Positions 1-10,875 of a DNA stretch of 64,000 nt are shown piece after piece (position 1 is the first letter of the stretch; each line of letters begins with the position of its first letter). The notes under the pieces are model-generated. The model searched no databases. It worked only from the letters and a program-made list of their open reading frames with translations, and had not been told where the DNA came from. The DNA is from Pseudisothecium myosuroides. Its lineage: Eukaryota; Streptophyta; Bryopsida; Hypnales; Lembophyllaceae. The translations under genes were made by a program, and so were the position numbers. The stretch spans positions 47,955,724 through 48,019,723 of the forward strand of contig OX637287.1 of the NCBI GenBank assembly GCA_951799445.1, written 5' to 3'.

Positions 1-3000
1 AGAAGTTTATGCTAAATCTAGTGAGTGGAGTGGTATTAAATCTTCAAATTAACATGTATTTGTAACATGCGACAAATATGAGGCCATTATTGATTATTAG
101 TGAACTTCATTAGAAATATTCCAAAAGTCATGAAACTCATCCTTTCTTTGGTCCCATATTGCAGATTGTATTTTAATTTTTGTTCAACTTGTATTTTTTG
201 GAAATGGCAAGGCATGATTGCATGTTATCTAATTTCATTGGGTGCTTTCTTCCTAAAGAGTCATTAAATTTCCACCTTTGCCAAATGAGAGGATCAAACA
301 CGTAATGTATCCTCATCCTTTTACAACACCAATCCTTTGCCACCAACTAGAATATAAATCTTTGTAGCTGCTCATGCATGGACAAAGAGATAGTATGCTC
401 AAATTCAATGTTGAGTTTTAAAAATAACCTATAGAAGTTGAAGAATTATTTGAAGCAACCAATGGGAGTTGCAGCATTTTGTACTTCAAGTATTAAAGGT
501 CGTCTAATGTCAATAATAGGGGTTCCCATGGCCTCAACTTCAAAAAATTTGTAGTATATTCATATAAATCCTAAAAATTCTCAAACTAGTTGCATTAACT
601 TTTGCTTTCATTTATTAATATCATGATATGATATTTTTTCCAAATTGTATTCATAATTGTTGGTTGGAAAAAAGTGTTTATTTTAGGTGTAGACACCTTT
701 TCAATACTTTAAGTGGTGCAAATTTGTTTTTGACTTTGGTCATCACCAACCTCAAGGTAAAGGAAGGCATATTATCCTAAGTGATAAGCACTTAGAAACA
801 CTTGAGTTAGCTACAACCAATAGGCTTTGAAGGCTCTTTAGCTTGCTTTATTAATTAAAGACATTATCTAGAATATAGACACATAACATTTTAGATTTCA
901 TGATTTATAACATGGGTGCGTAATAAAAACTCAAAACTGTCTTATTTATCATTTCAAGTAATTGTATAAATTAGTAAAAAATATTGAAATAATAGTGTAA
1001 AGTAATTTATAAAGTTTCAAGATAATTGAAATAGACAACATTGCTTTTATCTACTATTGTATTTAGCTGCAAATCTTTTTACTTGGCTTTTCATAAGCTC
1101 TAAAATGGTAAATTTGATCAATCAACTTTCAAATATTAATTGTTCAATTAGTTAATATGAAGACACTAAAGGTCAAAGTAAACTAAATATTAAGATAAAA
1201 ATACAATGGATTGACAAAGTACTAGGTCATTCAAATCTTTAGCCTCATTGTAGAAAATAGTAATTGTTGAACCACACAAGTAGTAAATAAAGATTTTTTA
1301 CCAAAAAGTGGTAGGGAGTCCCGTCCCCCCCACCTAAAAAATTCCCCGTGGGATGTGAAATCGAAAAAGTGAAACCACCCCCATGATGTCAATTATGTTT
1401 TTTTTTCCAAAATCAATCGTTGTTGAACGCTTGCCGTCGATCTCAGAAGGAACGAGAGAAAGAAAAAGGAGCCCCCCAAAATGTCACCAATTTTCGAAAT
1501 GAAAATAAAAGTATTGATCATATTGCACTGAAAGCGTTCACTATTGTTGAATAGATTAGGGTTTATAGTGCAAGAATTCAAACACGTTGGGTGACTTCTA
1601 TCAAACTCAGACATTTGCAAAGACTGCGGGCGAGACTGCGGGAACTTTGGGGCACCAACATTTGAAGTTGAAGGACTTTTTCTTGCTGCAAGGTTTTTCT
1701 TTACTAGAGCGTGCTTACAAGAGTGTATTATTGTGCTTCTCGAGGCTTAATCATTGCATAAGACCAATAGTCTCAACAATGTTGTACATTGCTTGACAAT
1801 TTTGCATCCCACGAAGACTCCTTGTTTTTGAATTGAGAATGGCAATTGCCTTCACTTGTAGCATACATTATAGAAACCCAAGAGCTGGGTTCGAGCTCGA
1901 GGGGATGCTTTCAAGTGTTAGTTGCTAGTGTAGCTTTTGCATTTGGGTAGCTATGGAGAATGTTGGGACTAGTTTTAGGGTTAGTGGAGGTGTTTGGAAG
2001 ACTGCTTCTGTGTTGAAGCTTTGCGTGCACATACATCGTGTGCAATTTCTTCAATAATGGTAGGAAATTCCTATTTGATTACTTCTTGTTTTTGTTTTAA
2101 CCCCTAAAGGACCAACATGCGTTTTTTGGCAACATAGAAATTTTGGGCAGGCTGGTGTGAATGAGAATTTGTATATTTTAGGCTGAAATTTTTATAGAAG
2201 GTGGAGACAAGGAATATCTTTTATATGCACTAAATTTCATGACATTTGAAAATATAACTCAAAAGTTATGGCCTAATATATTATTTCTATTGTAAATGGG
2301 TAGTCCGGGCAGATTAAAAAAATATATTTTTTCAAAAACAAAAATTTGAAATTGATTTTCTAGAGTTATATATACATGGAAAGCTTAGAGTCATTCCATT
2401 TCAATTAATGAGTCAAAAGTTATGAGGAGTATTAGTTTGCGGGCAGTTATAGATTCTCTACTCTAAAATAAACTTTGAAGTCCTTTCTCTTATTCAATTT
2501 TCAATGTTTTTTGAAAAAAATAAAATCTTAGGATGTAGATTATTTATTACATCATTTCAACCATTGAGATTGGCATTTTTCAATTTTATAAATGAATTCT
2601 TAACACTTTTTTTTTTGAATCATTCTCTACTTCTTTCTACTTACTATTATTTCCTATTTGTTGTACAATTTCAAATGATGTGAAATTTTTCAAGCATGTA
2701 GCCAAATTTTCTAGGAAAAAGAATCCAAATAAGAACCACCATTTTGAACATTTTTTCATAGAAAGTGAGCTTTTGAAGTGCAGCTGCCCTATTTTTTGTA
2801 CGGCCAACAAAATGATTTCATTGAATATGAATGCTTATATCTTGCAATCCACGTAGTGGAAATTTCTAAAAATTTTACCATGTGTTCTCAAGCTAGAATA
2901 CTATAAGATCCTATGGTTACATTTATCAAATAAATAAAAATTCTCAAAAACTTGGTACTTGTACTACCCTATGTAAAGGTTAGATTTGGACATAAATTAA

Positions 3001-3430
3001 GTATTTTTTGGAATGTCTGAATTTTTGAAAATATTACAAGTGGAATTTTCGGAAGATTACAAGTAAATTTCTAGAATATCCTAGAATATACCACCTGCCG
3101 AACCCATCTGTGCGCCAAAAGTAAAGTTTTCCGGCACTCAGGTGCCGGATCAGACCTTCACGTACTGTAAGAATGGCAGTTTTGGAGCGTTTTCGGTGAA
3201 AACATAGTCATGAAACTTTAGGGATTAATTTTGTTTACCCATGTTTGATTTGTGTTTTTTTGTGGCTTCTAGTTTGTGTATTAGTCTTCAACGATTGGGT
3301 CTAGCATTTCAAGTTCATAATTGATTGCAACTATGAGTTTTTGTAAAGGTATGCAACAAATTTGTTACAGTGTAGGAGATCTCTTAGATGAACTCTTCAT
3401 TTACAATATAATGTTATGAATGTTGGAAGT
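1..3430 (+). repeat. Long direct duplication, copy A
   Basis: This stretch matches 21079-23365 in the same orientation almost throughout, starting at the first base of the window (AGAAGTTTATGCTAAATC), so the copy probably extends further left. Similarity ends near 3430. The only large difference is a 1.1-kb TTAA-flanked element at 2097-3228 that copy B lacks. No open frame of convincing length is shared by both copies, so it is probably an old dispersed repeat or segmental duplication and not a gene. Confidence 0.85.
2097..3228. mobile_element. TTAA-flanked non-autonomous DNA transposon, copy 1
   Basis: The left end reads TTAACCCCTAAAGGACCAAC and the right end, reverse-complemented, begins TTAATCCCTAAAGTTTCATG. 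The repeat copy at 21079-23365 has a single TTAA (23166-23169) exactly where this element sits, which fixes its borders and its four-base target duplication. TTAA targets are characteristic of piggyBac and also of Kolobok transposons. No transposase frame is present, so it is a MITE-like derivative. Confidence 0.85.
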
Positions 3431-4061
3431 ACTCTTGTTTTAGGGCTTTCAAATCCAGGTAGGATTATAAAGTGAATTAAATAATATGTAAGCCTCTGAA
3501 CCACCATATTTGTTCATTCTTTAGGGGTCACTTTGTGTGGGGTATTGTACAGTATGTGCAACTGTTTTTATTAATTTTGGGGGGTATTTAGCTGACCATG
3601 ATTAATTAAGTGGTCTCTATTATTACCTAATTTCCTCATTCTTGGTATTTTATACCTCCCTATAATTACTTGAAATTCTAAAAAAGGATCAATCAGTCCA
3701 ACACCTTTATTTTCTTATAAGGGAGAAAGTAAAGTGAAAAAAAGAAGCAAATACAAAGATTAAAGACAAAGACACAACACATAAACTGAAAACACAACAT
3801 TCAGTGCACACAATTTCAAGCATTTATCATACATTGTTGCCTTTATTTTCATGTATGTTTTACAAATGGAATCCATAATTAATAAACATAGATTTAACCA
3901 AAAACAAAAACAAAAACAACACAAGAGTGCAACAAAGATAACTAAACACAGAACAAAGCAAAGACAAAAAGCAAACTTTCAACCTTGCTACACATATGAA
4001 ATATACATGGAAATTCAAAAATCATAGACCTAAATAAGTAAAGACGAAAACCAAACACAAC
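3431..4061. other. AT-rich intergenic, nothing recognised
   Basis: AT-rich sequence with A-runs and T-runs. No gene, RNA gene or bounded repeat was recognised here. Confidence 0.6.
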
Positions 4062-4298
4062 ATTAGAAGAGATTTGAGGGCAAGGGAGGGCTGCAAGTTA
4101 TCTTGAGTTCCCGGACTGTGGGAACTCACCACATCAATAATCTGATGTGGTCAAGAGAGTGACACATCAGATTTTTTGAAAAAATAAAAAATATATATTC
4201 CACTTTTTAAGATTTTTTTTTCTGACAATGTTATTGTTGATTTAGAACAAGGAAACAAGCCTGAAACGGCCCTTCCTTGCCCTCAAATCTTCCCTAAT
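4062..4298. mobile_element. Short inverted-repeat element (MITE), ATTAG ends
   Basis: The left end ATTAGAAGAGATTTGAGGGC pairs with the right end GCCCTCAAATCTTCCCTAAT, and the pairing continues inwards (AAGGGAGGGC with GCCCTTCCTT). The total is about 237 bp with an AT-rich centre and an internal TCTGATGTGG palindrome. A related element lies at 55116-55381. The superfamily is not assigned. Confidence 0.75.
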
Positions 4299-4523
4299 GA
4301 ATAAAAATAATAGTGACCTAATGGTAACAAACATCATGGTATAATTGACATACTCCTTGAGCTGACACCAAGAGCTTTTTGAGTTTGCTATATTACAACA
4401 ACAATAACTTCAATCCACCCTCCTCACTATGAAGTATCTTTTCCCACTATTTTTTTATTTTTTTAGATTTGAATTCCTGGTAGTACTACTAGGCTCTTCA
4501 AAAATTCTACCACTACTTTCTAG

Positions 4524-4607
4524 TACTCCTTCTGTTTCTAAAAAGACCTATGTTTCCTTTGTGTTTTATAAAGGAAACACGGGTCTTATTTACAAACTAA
4601 GGTAGTA
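4524..4607. mobile_element. Stowaway-like hairpin MITE
   Basis: An 84-bp hairpin. The left arm starts TACTCCTTCTGTTTCTAAAA and the right arm, reverse-complemented, starts TACTACCTTAGTTTGTAAAT; the inner GTTTCC pairs with GGAAAC. CTCC-type ends between TA dinucleotides are typical of plant Stowaway (Tc1/mariner) MITEs. Confidence 0.7.
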
Positions 4608-4836
4608 TAAATTTATACTTTTATACTTCTAATAAGTATATTATGGCAATTTTTATTCATTATATTTTTTTCAATAAAAGGGGCACCTTTTTTGAAATAA
4701 TCTATAAGAACACCTTGCACTCTAAACAATCCAATTGCTGCAATTACATCACAAGTGTTAATACCTTGCACATATCTGATACTCATACAAGCTTGTAGTT
4801 TAAACCACCAGATGGCTACACCTAATGAGATACAAA

Positions 4837-5090
4837 ATATAATAAGATACTAGTGTGCCATGTGCCGTTGCTACAACCAAAATAAAAGTAGAAGTAATTT
4901 TTAATTTTTTGAAACCAAAAATAACACAAAAATCTATAACTATTGCACCAAACCTCCAATGCCACGAAGCAAAGCCCATGCATCCCTCCTTGACAAGGGC
5001 TTTCCGACGGTACTAAGCATGCCACCAAGTGACATACGGTTCGAGAGATTTCAACATAATAAATAAACAAAACAAAACAAAAAGCCTGTC
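4837..5090 (-). repeat. Dispersed repeat family D, inverted copy
   Basis: This is the reverse complement of the repeat at 8398-8850 and 19246-19470. Shared landmarks are a GT-rich (TTTG) head, a core with AAAGCCC and GCACGGGC-type blocks, and a tail near ACTAGTGTGCCATGTGCC. No terminal inverted repeat or coding capacity was found, so the element class is unknown. Confidence 0.7.
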
Positions 5091-5565
5091 TTAAGGTATA
5101 GATGGCGGCGATTTTGGGTCTTGTACCTTAACTCATCATAATTAAGGGTTATTTATGGTAGACGACCAAGTTTCGTAAATGAACTGGCCACATAGACTGG
5201 GCTGCTTACATACTAGCTGGTCCACTACAGACAGCTCCTTTCACAAATTAGGCGGATGCTCAAGCTGATGCTCAAGACTTAGTCATTGTGGGAGATTAAA
5301 GTAGCGTTGTTCAAGCTTGTGAACTATTGGTCGGGTTTGCTAATATGGTGCTTGGTTCTGAAAATAGCGGCCAATAGGTGATGCATGTGTTCATCAAATT
5401 TATTTTTTTACGAATCAATTGGTGTTTTGAGCTTGATTGCATCTTTTCTCTAGTGAATAAACGATAACAAGTTGTGGTAACTTGCAAACACCTCGTGCAC
5501 GTTATGTGGCATAGGGTCAAGTGAGGGTTACCACCTCTAGAGGATTTTTCCAATTGAAATAATTG
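5091..5565. other. Intergenic, nothing recognised
   Basis: No gene or bounded repeat was recognised. The 80-residue minus-strand frame near 5311-5553 has no recognisable domain. Confidence 0.5.
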
Positions 5566-5569
5566 AAAT

Positions 5570-6412
5570 TTAATTGAAATAATTTTGTTTTAATAAATAT
5601 TTTATAGATTATATTTATGTCTACATGGAAATCTTTGATTCATTCCATTTAAATTAGTGATGTGAAAGTTATGAAAAGTCTTGTTCTATGGGCAATTAGG
5701 ACATTCTCATAGAAAAAAATATAGTATTTGTTTCTTAACTCAATTTCTTATAATTTTTCAAAACAAATAGGTTCATAGAATGTAGATGACTTTCTTCAAC
5801 AATGATCATTGTTAGGATTGACATGTTTAGATTCCATTTTACAACTATTAACTATTTAATTTTTCATTTTGTCTTGTATCTATTTATACTTAAACTCAAA
5901 GGACGTGGCCTCCCATAACCAAGGTAGTCACCAAAATACTTTGATTATTGAACCAATAGGTGCATTCTTTGTTTTCTAGTGAACAATGAAGTCATCCATT
6001 GGACAATTTTGGTCCTCAACGTCCTTCAAGGGTTAATAGAAAATTTAAATAATGAAAATCAATATGTCTTTTTGAAATTCTTTCCAGGATTTTCAATCCA
6101 ATTCTCCACTATAAAGATTTAAACCTCAAAATTTTGTAGTGCAAAATAATTTATAAAGAGGATTCAAAGTTTGAAACCTTATAATGTACCAAAGAAAACT
6201 CTCTTTTTACTTTGAATACTAGTATTTTACAATCTACATAGTCAAAGTTTCTAGAAAAAAATTGGGTACATTTTTGCAAAGTCTAATGCAAGATCCTAAA
6301 ATAGGATAATCAATTTTTTTAATCTTAATTTTCATCTTAACTCCATGTACTAGAGATGGGCAATTGGGCAATGATTTTTGGTGAAACATAGTACTGTACC
6401 TTTAGGGGTTAA
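5570..6412. mobile_element. TTAA-type element, left end eroded
   Basis: The right end, about 6373-6412, reads GGTGAAACATAGTACTGTAC then CTTTAGGGGTTAA, which closely matches the right end of copy 1 (3194-3228). Sequence from about 5570 to 5700 matches the left interior of copy 1 (about 2340-2450). A clean left terminus was not found. Confidence 0.6.
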
Positions 6413-7273
6413 GAGAGTCAACAATCCCATGTTGAATCCAACCCCAAGACCCAAACAAGTCTCAATAAAAACTTTGAAAGTTTAATATTAGAAACAATGC
6501 TCCAATTTTTTTTGGAGGGTTTTAGATATAGTCACCTTATAGTATGGTCCTATTTGAAGTTGGCAACTTCACATGATTTGTATCTTACATTTCTTTTTTT
6601 GTAATGAATGGTTTCTTCTTGGCCTCTTCAACATTGAGTCAACTTCTTTAAAGATGCACAAGGAGCAACCTTTGCTACTTCATGACTAATTAACCCCTAA
6701 TGACCTAAGGGGGGTGTACTTTCAAAATGGGCCAAAATTGTTAAAGACTTGAGCAATTTATTTGCTCATTTTTTCTTGACATTGGATAGAATGTAACTGT
6801 AGAATCTTGAAGTTCACATGGACAGTGAGCACCTCAAAAAAATTCAGATTCTTTGACTGCACAGTTTAGGAGATATTTAAGGTTGAAGTTTTATTGGGTC
6901 AGTGGAAATTCAAGGCAACACACTTTTGAAGGAGCATATTTTCGTGAGAATATTTGGAAATGATTCTTTTTTGTGCTCAATGAAAGATAAAAGAGTGGAA
7001 AATGTTTATGTAAAATTTCACAACATCCCAAGCATTTTTCAATTTAAAGTAGAGCTCGCAATGTACAGTGGTCACTAAAATGAGAATAGTGTTTGTAAGA
7101 AAAAAAAAGAATGGGACACTTGTCTTCTCCTTGAAAATCCTTGGATCTACCCTTTTCGAGGTGGGCAAGAATCACATTGGTTGGCTGACTTTTTAGTCCA
7201 TGCCCTAACTGAACCCCCAAAAATGAGTTGAACACTACACCACTTAACTTTGAAAAATTCCACGAGGCGGAGT
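6413..7273. other. Intergenic with a solitary TTAA-type terminus at 6690
   Basis: Nothing gene-like. TTAACCCCTAATGACCTAAG at 6690 looks like a left terminus of the TTAA family, but no matching right end was found, so it may be a truncated or nested copy. Confidence 0.5.
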
Positions 7274-8204
7274 TTAACCCCTAAAGGACCAAGGCCTTTT
7301 TTCTGCCAAAAAACACTCAAAATTGCCATTTCCATAGCAAAGAGTTTAAAAAAATTAAATTTTTTTTTCTACATATAACCAAAGGATCCTACATCTAACT
7401 AGTATGAAAAGGTGTGGAAAAAATTTCAGAATTTTTGACCACACAGATTGCAAGATATTTGCGTTTAAAGTGGGAAAAACAAATTTTTCAGCACATTCCG
7501 GGACTAGATTTTTTGACTTTGAACATTTTTAACTTAGAACTTTTGCACCTCAAAGTTTAATTTGAGCTTAAAATCTTTATAGTGAAGAATTGAATTGAGA
7601 GTTTAGAGAAAAAAAAATGCAAAAAAGCTTAATTATCATTCTTAAAAAAATTGTTAAGTAAAAGTAGGTACAAGATAGAAGGAATATCTAAAATATTCAT
7701 ATATTTTAGATGGAATAAAAATTCACTAATCTTAATGTTGAGATTGTTCTAGCAAGTAACTAAACCATGCAAAAAAATAATTTGAAAAGCTTGAAAAATT
7801 GCATTCAGAAATGAATCCTACAAGTTATTTTTTTCAAGAAAATGCTCTAACTGTCCGAAAAACAAGAACGTCCATAACTTTCTCATAACAAATCCAAATG
7901 AAATGAATCAAAACTTTCTAGATAGACAAAAATATAATCTATGAGAAAAAAACATTAAAAAAAATTCAAATTTTTGCAATTTTTTTTGTTGCCCAGGCTG
8001 CCCCCTGTCCCCTGTTTTGAGTTTATTTGGTCATAATTGTTGTTCCTGGGCACCGATTGTGAAAAAAATTATATCCTCACAAAGCTAATCAACTTTTCTA
8101 CCTCCAAAAAAAGTTTCAAAAAATTAGGAGAAAATTTCAGCCCGTAGGTACTAGCCCAAAAATGCATTTGTTCCCTGAAGGGACAACGGTCCTTTAGGGG
8201 TTAA
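7274..8204. mobile_element. TTAA-flanked non-autonomous DNA transposon, copy 2
   Basis: The left end TTAACCCCTAAAGGACCAAG is mirrored by the right end CGGTCCTTTAGGGGTTAA, giving 931 bp. It belongs to the same subgroup as the copies at 2097 and 20037. There is no coding potential. Confidence 0.85.
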
Positions 8205-8397
8205 CTCGGAATTTGATGAAACTATCACCATTGGATTCACAATGTACTCTATGTTCAAGCTATTATTTTCATTTTTTATTCTTTAACAACTCAAAATTTG
8301 AAAACGGGTAGCTCAAAAAATAGGGGTAGTGACCAAAAAATGGACGGTCAATTGGGTCATTGCGGGTTAACTCCCAACAAACTCTTCATTCACCATC

Positions 8398-8850
8398 CAT
8401 CCCTTAAGACTGTTTGTTTGTTTGTTTGTTTATTTGTTTTGTTTTGTTTTGTTTTGTTTTGTTTTGTTTGTCACGTCGAGATCTTCCGGACCATGTGTCC
8501 CCCGGCGGTGTGCTTGGTACCGTCGGAAAGCCCTCGGCGAGGAGGGGTGCACGGGCTTGGCTTCGTGGCGTTCCGACCTACGGTGGGAAAGTTATGGATT
8601 GTTGAGTTATTTTGGGTTCTTAAAAAATATTAAATTATGCTAAATTATGTATCTTTTAAACCGTGTGTCAAATTATCACGTTCTTGGTACCGTTGGAAAG
8701 CCCTCGGCAAGGAGGGATGCACGGGCTTTGTTTTGTGGCATTTGGACCTACGGTGAGAAAGTTATGGGTTTTTGAGTTATTTTTGGTTTTTAAAATGACT
8801 TTTACTTTTGTTTTAGGTGTGGCAACGGCACATGGCTACACTAGTGGTCT
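8398..8850 (+). repeat. Dispersed repeat family D, core duplicated
   Basis: Begins CATCCCTTAAGACTG, then a (TTTG)n/(TTTTG)n run. The core (TTGGTACCGTCGGAAAGCCC through GGAAAGTTATGG) is present twice, at about 8513-8600 and 8685-8770. The tail ends near CACTAGTGG. It is relatively GC-rich for the window. Overlapping frames here are artefacts of the simple repeat. Other copies are at 4837-5090 (inverted) and 19246-19470. Confidence 0.75.
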
Positions 8851-8866
8851 TTGAAATCACTGTATA

Positions 8867-8916
8867 ATGATGATGATCATAATCATCATCATCATCATCA
8901 TCATAATAATAATAAT
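8867..8916. repeat. Trinucleotide microsatellite (CAT/ATC)n
   Basis: A run of TGATGATGATC followed by ATCATCATC and ATAATAATAAT, about 50 bp. The Asp/Tyr- and His/Asn-rich reading frames over it are simple-repeat artefacts. Confidence 0.9.
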
Positions 8917-9393
8917 TTCCACCTCGTCTCTGTGAAATATCTCTTCCCACGATTTTTTTGTTTGTTCGTTTGGATCCAACCCAATGAACGGGAAGTACCG
9001 GCATCTAGTTACGACCTAGCCGAATTTTTTTGAAGATTTCTGAATGGCATAGAAATGTTTAGGATGGGTTACCGAATGAAAAAATAATAATTTCGGAAAT
9101 GGACCGGGTAGGAAAATTAAACCTCGGCAATTTGGCCGTCCGTCCTAGGGATATGTAGGAAAATTACCGATGTAAATACCTTTTTCTCGGCGGGTAGCCG
9201 ACTAGTCATATACTTTCTAGGAAATTTTTTTAATGTGTACATAGTATACTTATATTCTTATAAAGTTATAAGTCTATCACACATTCACACCAACTCACCA
9301 ATTATCCTTTGTTAAGAGGCATCAGCAGTGAATGGCTTTTACTCATTGTCAATCTGTAAAAGTGTGAAATTGAAAATCTACAGTGCTAACCAT
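8917..9393. other. Intergenic, nothing recognised
   Basis: No gene or bounded repeat was seen. The sequence is slightly richer in CCG and CGG than its surroundings. Confidence 0.5.
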
Positions 9394-9786
9394 CCTCCGG
9401 AAAATACTTGGACCCTCTTTGGGATCCTTGTATTTTTAGACGGCTACATCCTTGGCCCTAGTTTGGTAGGGGCTTAGCCAAATTCAATCCCTGCCAAGGA
9501 TACATCAAACAAAAAAGTGGGGAGCCTCCGGAAAATACTTGGACCCTCTTTGGGATCCTTGTATTTTTAGAAGGCTACATCCTTGGCCCTAGTTTGGTAG
9601 GGGCTTAGCCAAATTCAATCCCTGCCAAGGATACATCAAACAAAAAAGTGGGGAGCCTCCGGAAAATACTTGGACCCTCTTTGGGATCCTTGTATTTTTA
9701 GAAGGCTACATCCTTGGCCCTAGTTTGGTAGGGGCTTAGCCAAATTCAATTCCTGCCGAGGATACATCAAACAAAAAAATGGGGAG
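9394..9786 (+). repeat. Tandem repeat, three units of 131 bp
   Basis: Three nearly identical head-to-tail units start at 9394, 9525 and 9656 with CCTCCGGAAAATACTTGGAC and end with AAAAAAGTGGGGAG. Differences are single bases. The near identity points to recent duplication. It lies about 1.1 kb upstream of the auxin carrier start codon. Confidence 0.95.
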
Positions 9787-10793
9787 TAGAAATAAAACTC
9801 CCCCACAAAAACAAAAAACTGGCTCTAGTTTCCACATTCAGGAAAATGGCCAAATGGAAATACAGAAATCCGGCAAATTGCCTCATGAAAATTCAAAATG
9901 TAGGATTGCAACCGGAAAAAAATCCACTTCTCAGGCTGACTTCCGAGTAAAATTGAAAAAAACCGAGCCAGCTTCAAGAATTAAGGAAATGGTCCGTTTA
10001 CTGTAAGGATACTTCCCGGACAGTGGTCCAACCGAAGAGAACATTCGTTGCAAAGAAAGAGTACAGTACGGTACAGTACAGCCCCAGCCAGGAGTGCTTT
10101 GCTTTACCCCAAAGGCGGGCAAGCAAGGGAGACTTTGGACCACAGACCACCAACACAAATCAGACACCAGGAGTTCGGAGCTTCCACCACACAATTGTAT
10201 TGTCAGTTCTATTGCAAAACAGAATATGCTTCCGTTCGTCCACTGCGCGTCGAAACATTTTCCCTCAATTTCCATGCGGAGGCCATTACTGCCCAATCTA
10301 AGGTCTCTTTGCAATAGAAAAAATCGTACATACTGTACATTGAGTGCCACCCCCAAAATTAGTCAAATTCGGACCCCACCCCGTCAGCGACAGTCACACA
10401 GTCTACAGCTTCGATCTCATGACCTCATCAGGGCATCACCCTACTAGTATAAGTTAAGTTAGATTAGTTCAAGCTTCTAAGCTCGCATTGGGACCGGGTC
10501 AGAGTCTGGGCGCCATTGAGCCACAAAGTAAACATTAGTGAGCACTTCGATGCACAAATTCTGACCTGGCCTATTGAAGCAAGTTTGTCATGCCATAGCA
10601 GGCTAGCTAGCTGGAGCGTATACAAGAAAGAACGGATAAGTACAGTACAAAGGTTACAGGATTGCTGGACAGCACGTTTTTCTACAAGGAAGGGTACAAG
10701 TTTCAAGTAACCTTGAAAATCACGTGCTGGTTAGCTAGGGTGGACGACTAGTTCGATTCTAGCTAGTTTCAGAACAAGAAGGTTGTTATACAG
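9787..10793. other. Upstream region of the auxin carrier gene
   Basis: More balanced base composition than the surrounding intergenic DNA. Contains small repeats such as GTACAGTACGGTACAGTACA near 10060. Several overlapping frames of 60-140 codons on both strands show no recognisable domain. It probably holds the promoter of the gene starting at 10876. Confidence 0.5.
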
Positions 10794-10800
10794 TATATAT
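10794..10800 (+). promoter_or_regulatory. Candidate TATA box of the auxin carrier gene
   Basis: TATATAT in the context CAGTATATATGG lies 76 bp upstream of the ATG, which leaves room for a short leader. This is suggested by position and sequence only. Confidence 0.4.
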
Positions 10801-10875
10801 GGAAGGATTGATTCTTAAGTTTCGTTCTTGTGTGTGATCGATATATGAATTTGGGGTTTAGGTGGAGCTAGATCG

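Noticed and set aside
9394..9786. CRISPR-like array
   Set aside because: The units are 131 bp, contiguous and without unique spacers, so it is an ordinary tandem repeat in a eukaryotic genome.
9931..10447. Several overlapping frames of 75-141 codons on both strands
   Set aside because: They overlap each other in many frames, lack motifs, and sit in the likely promoter region.
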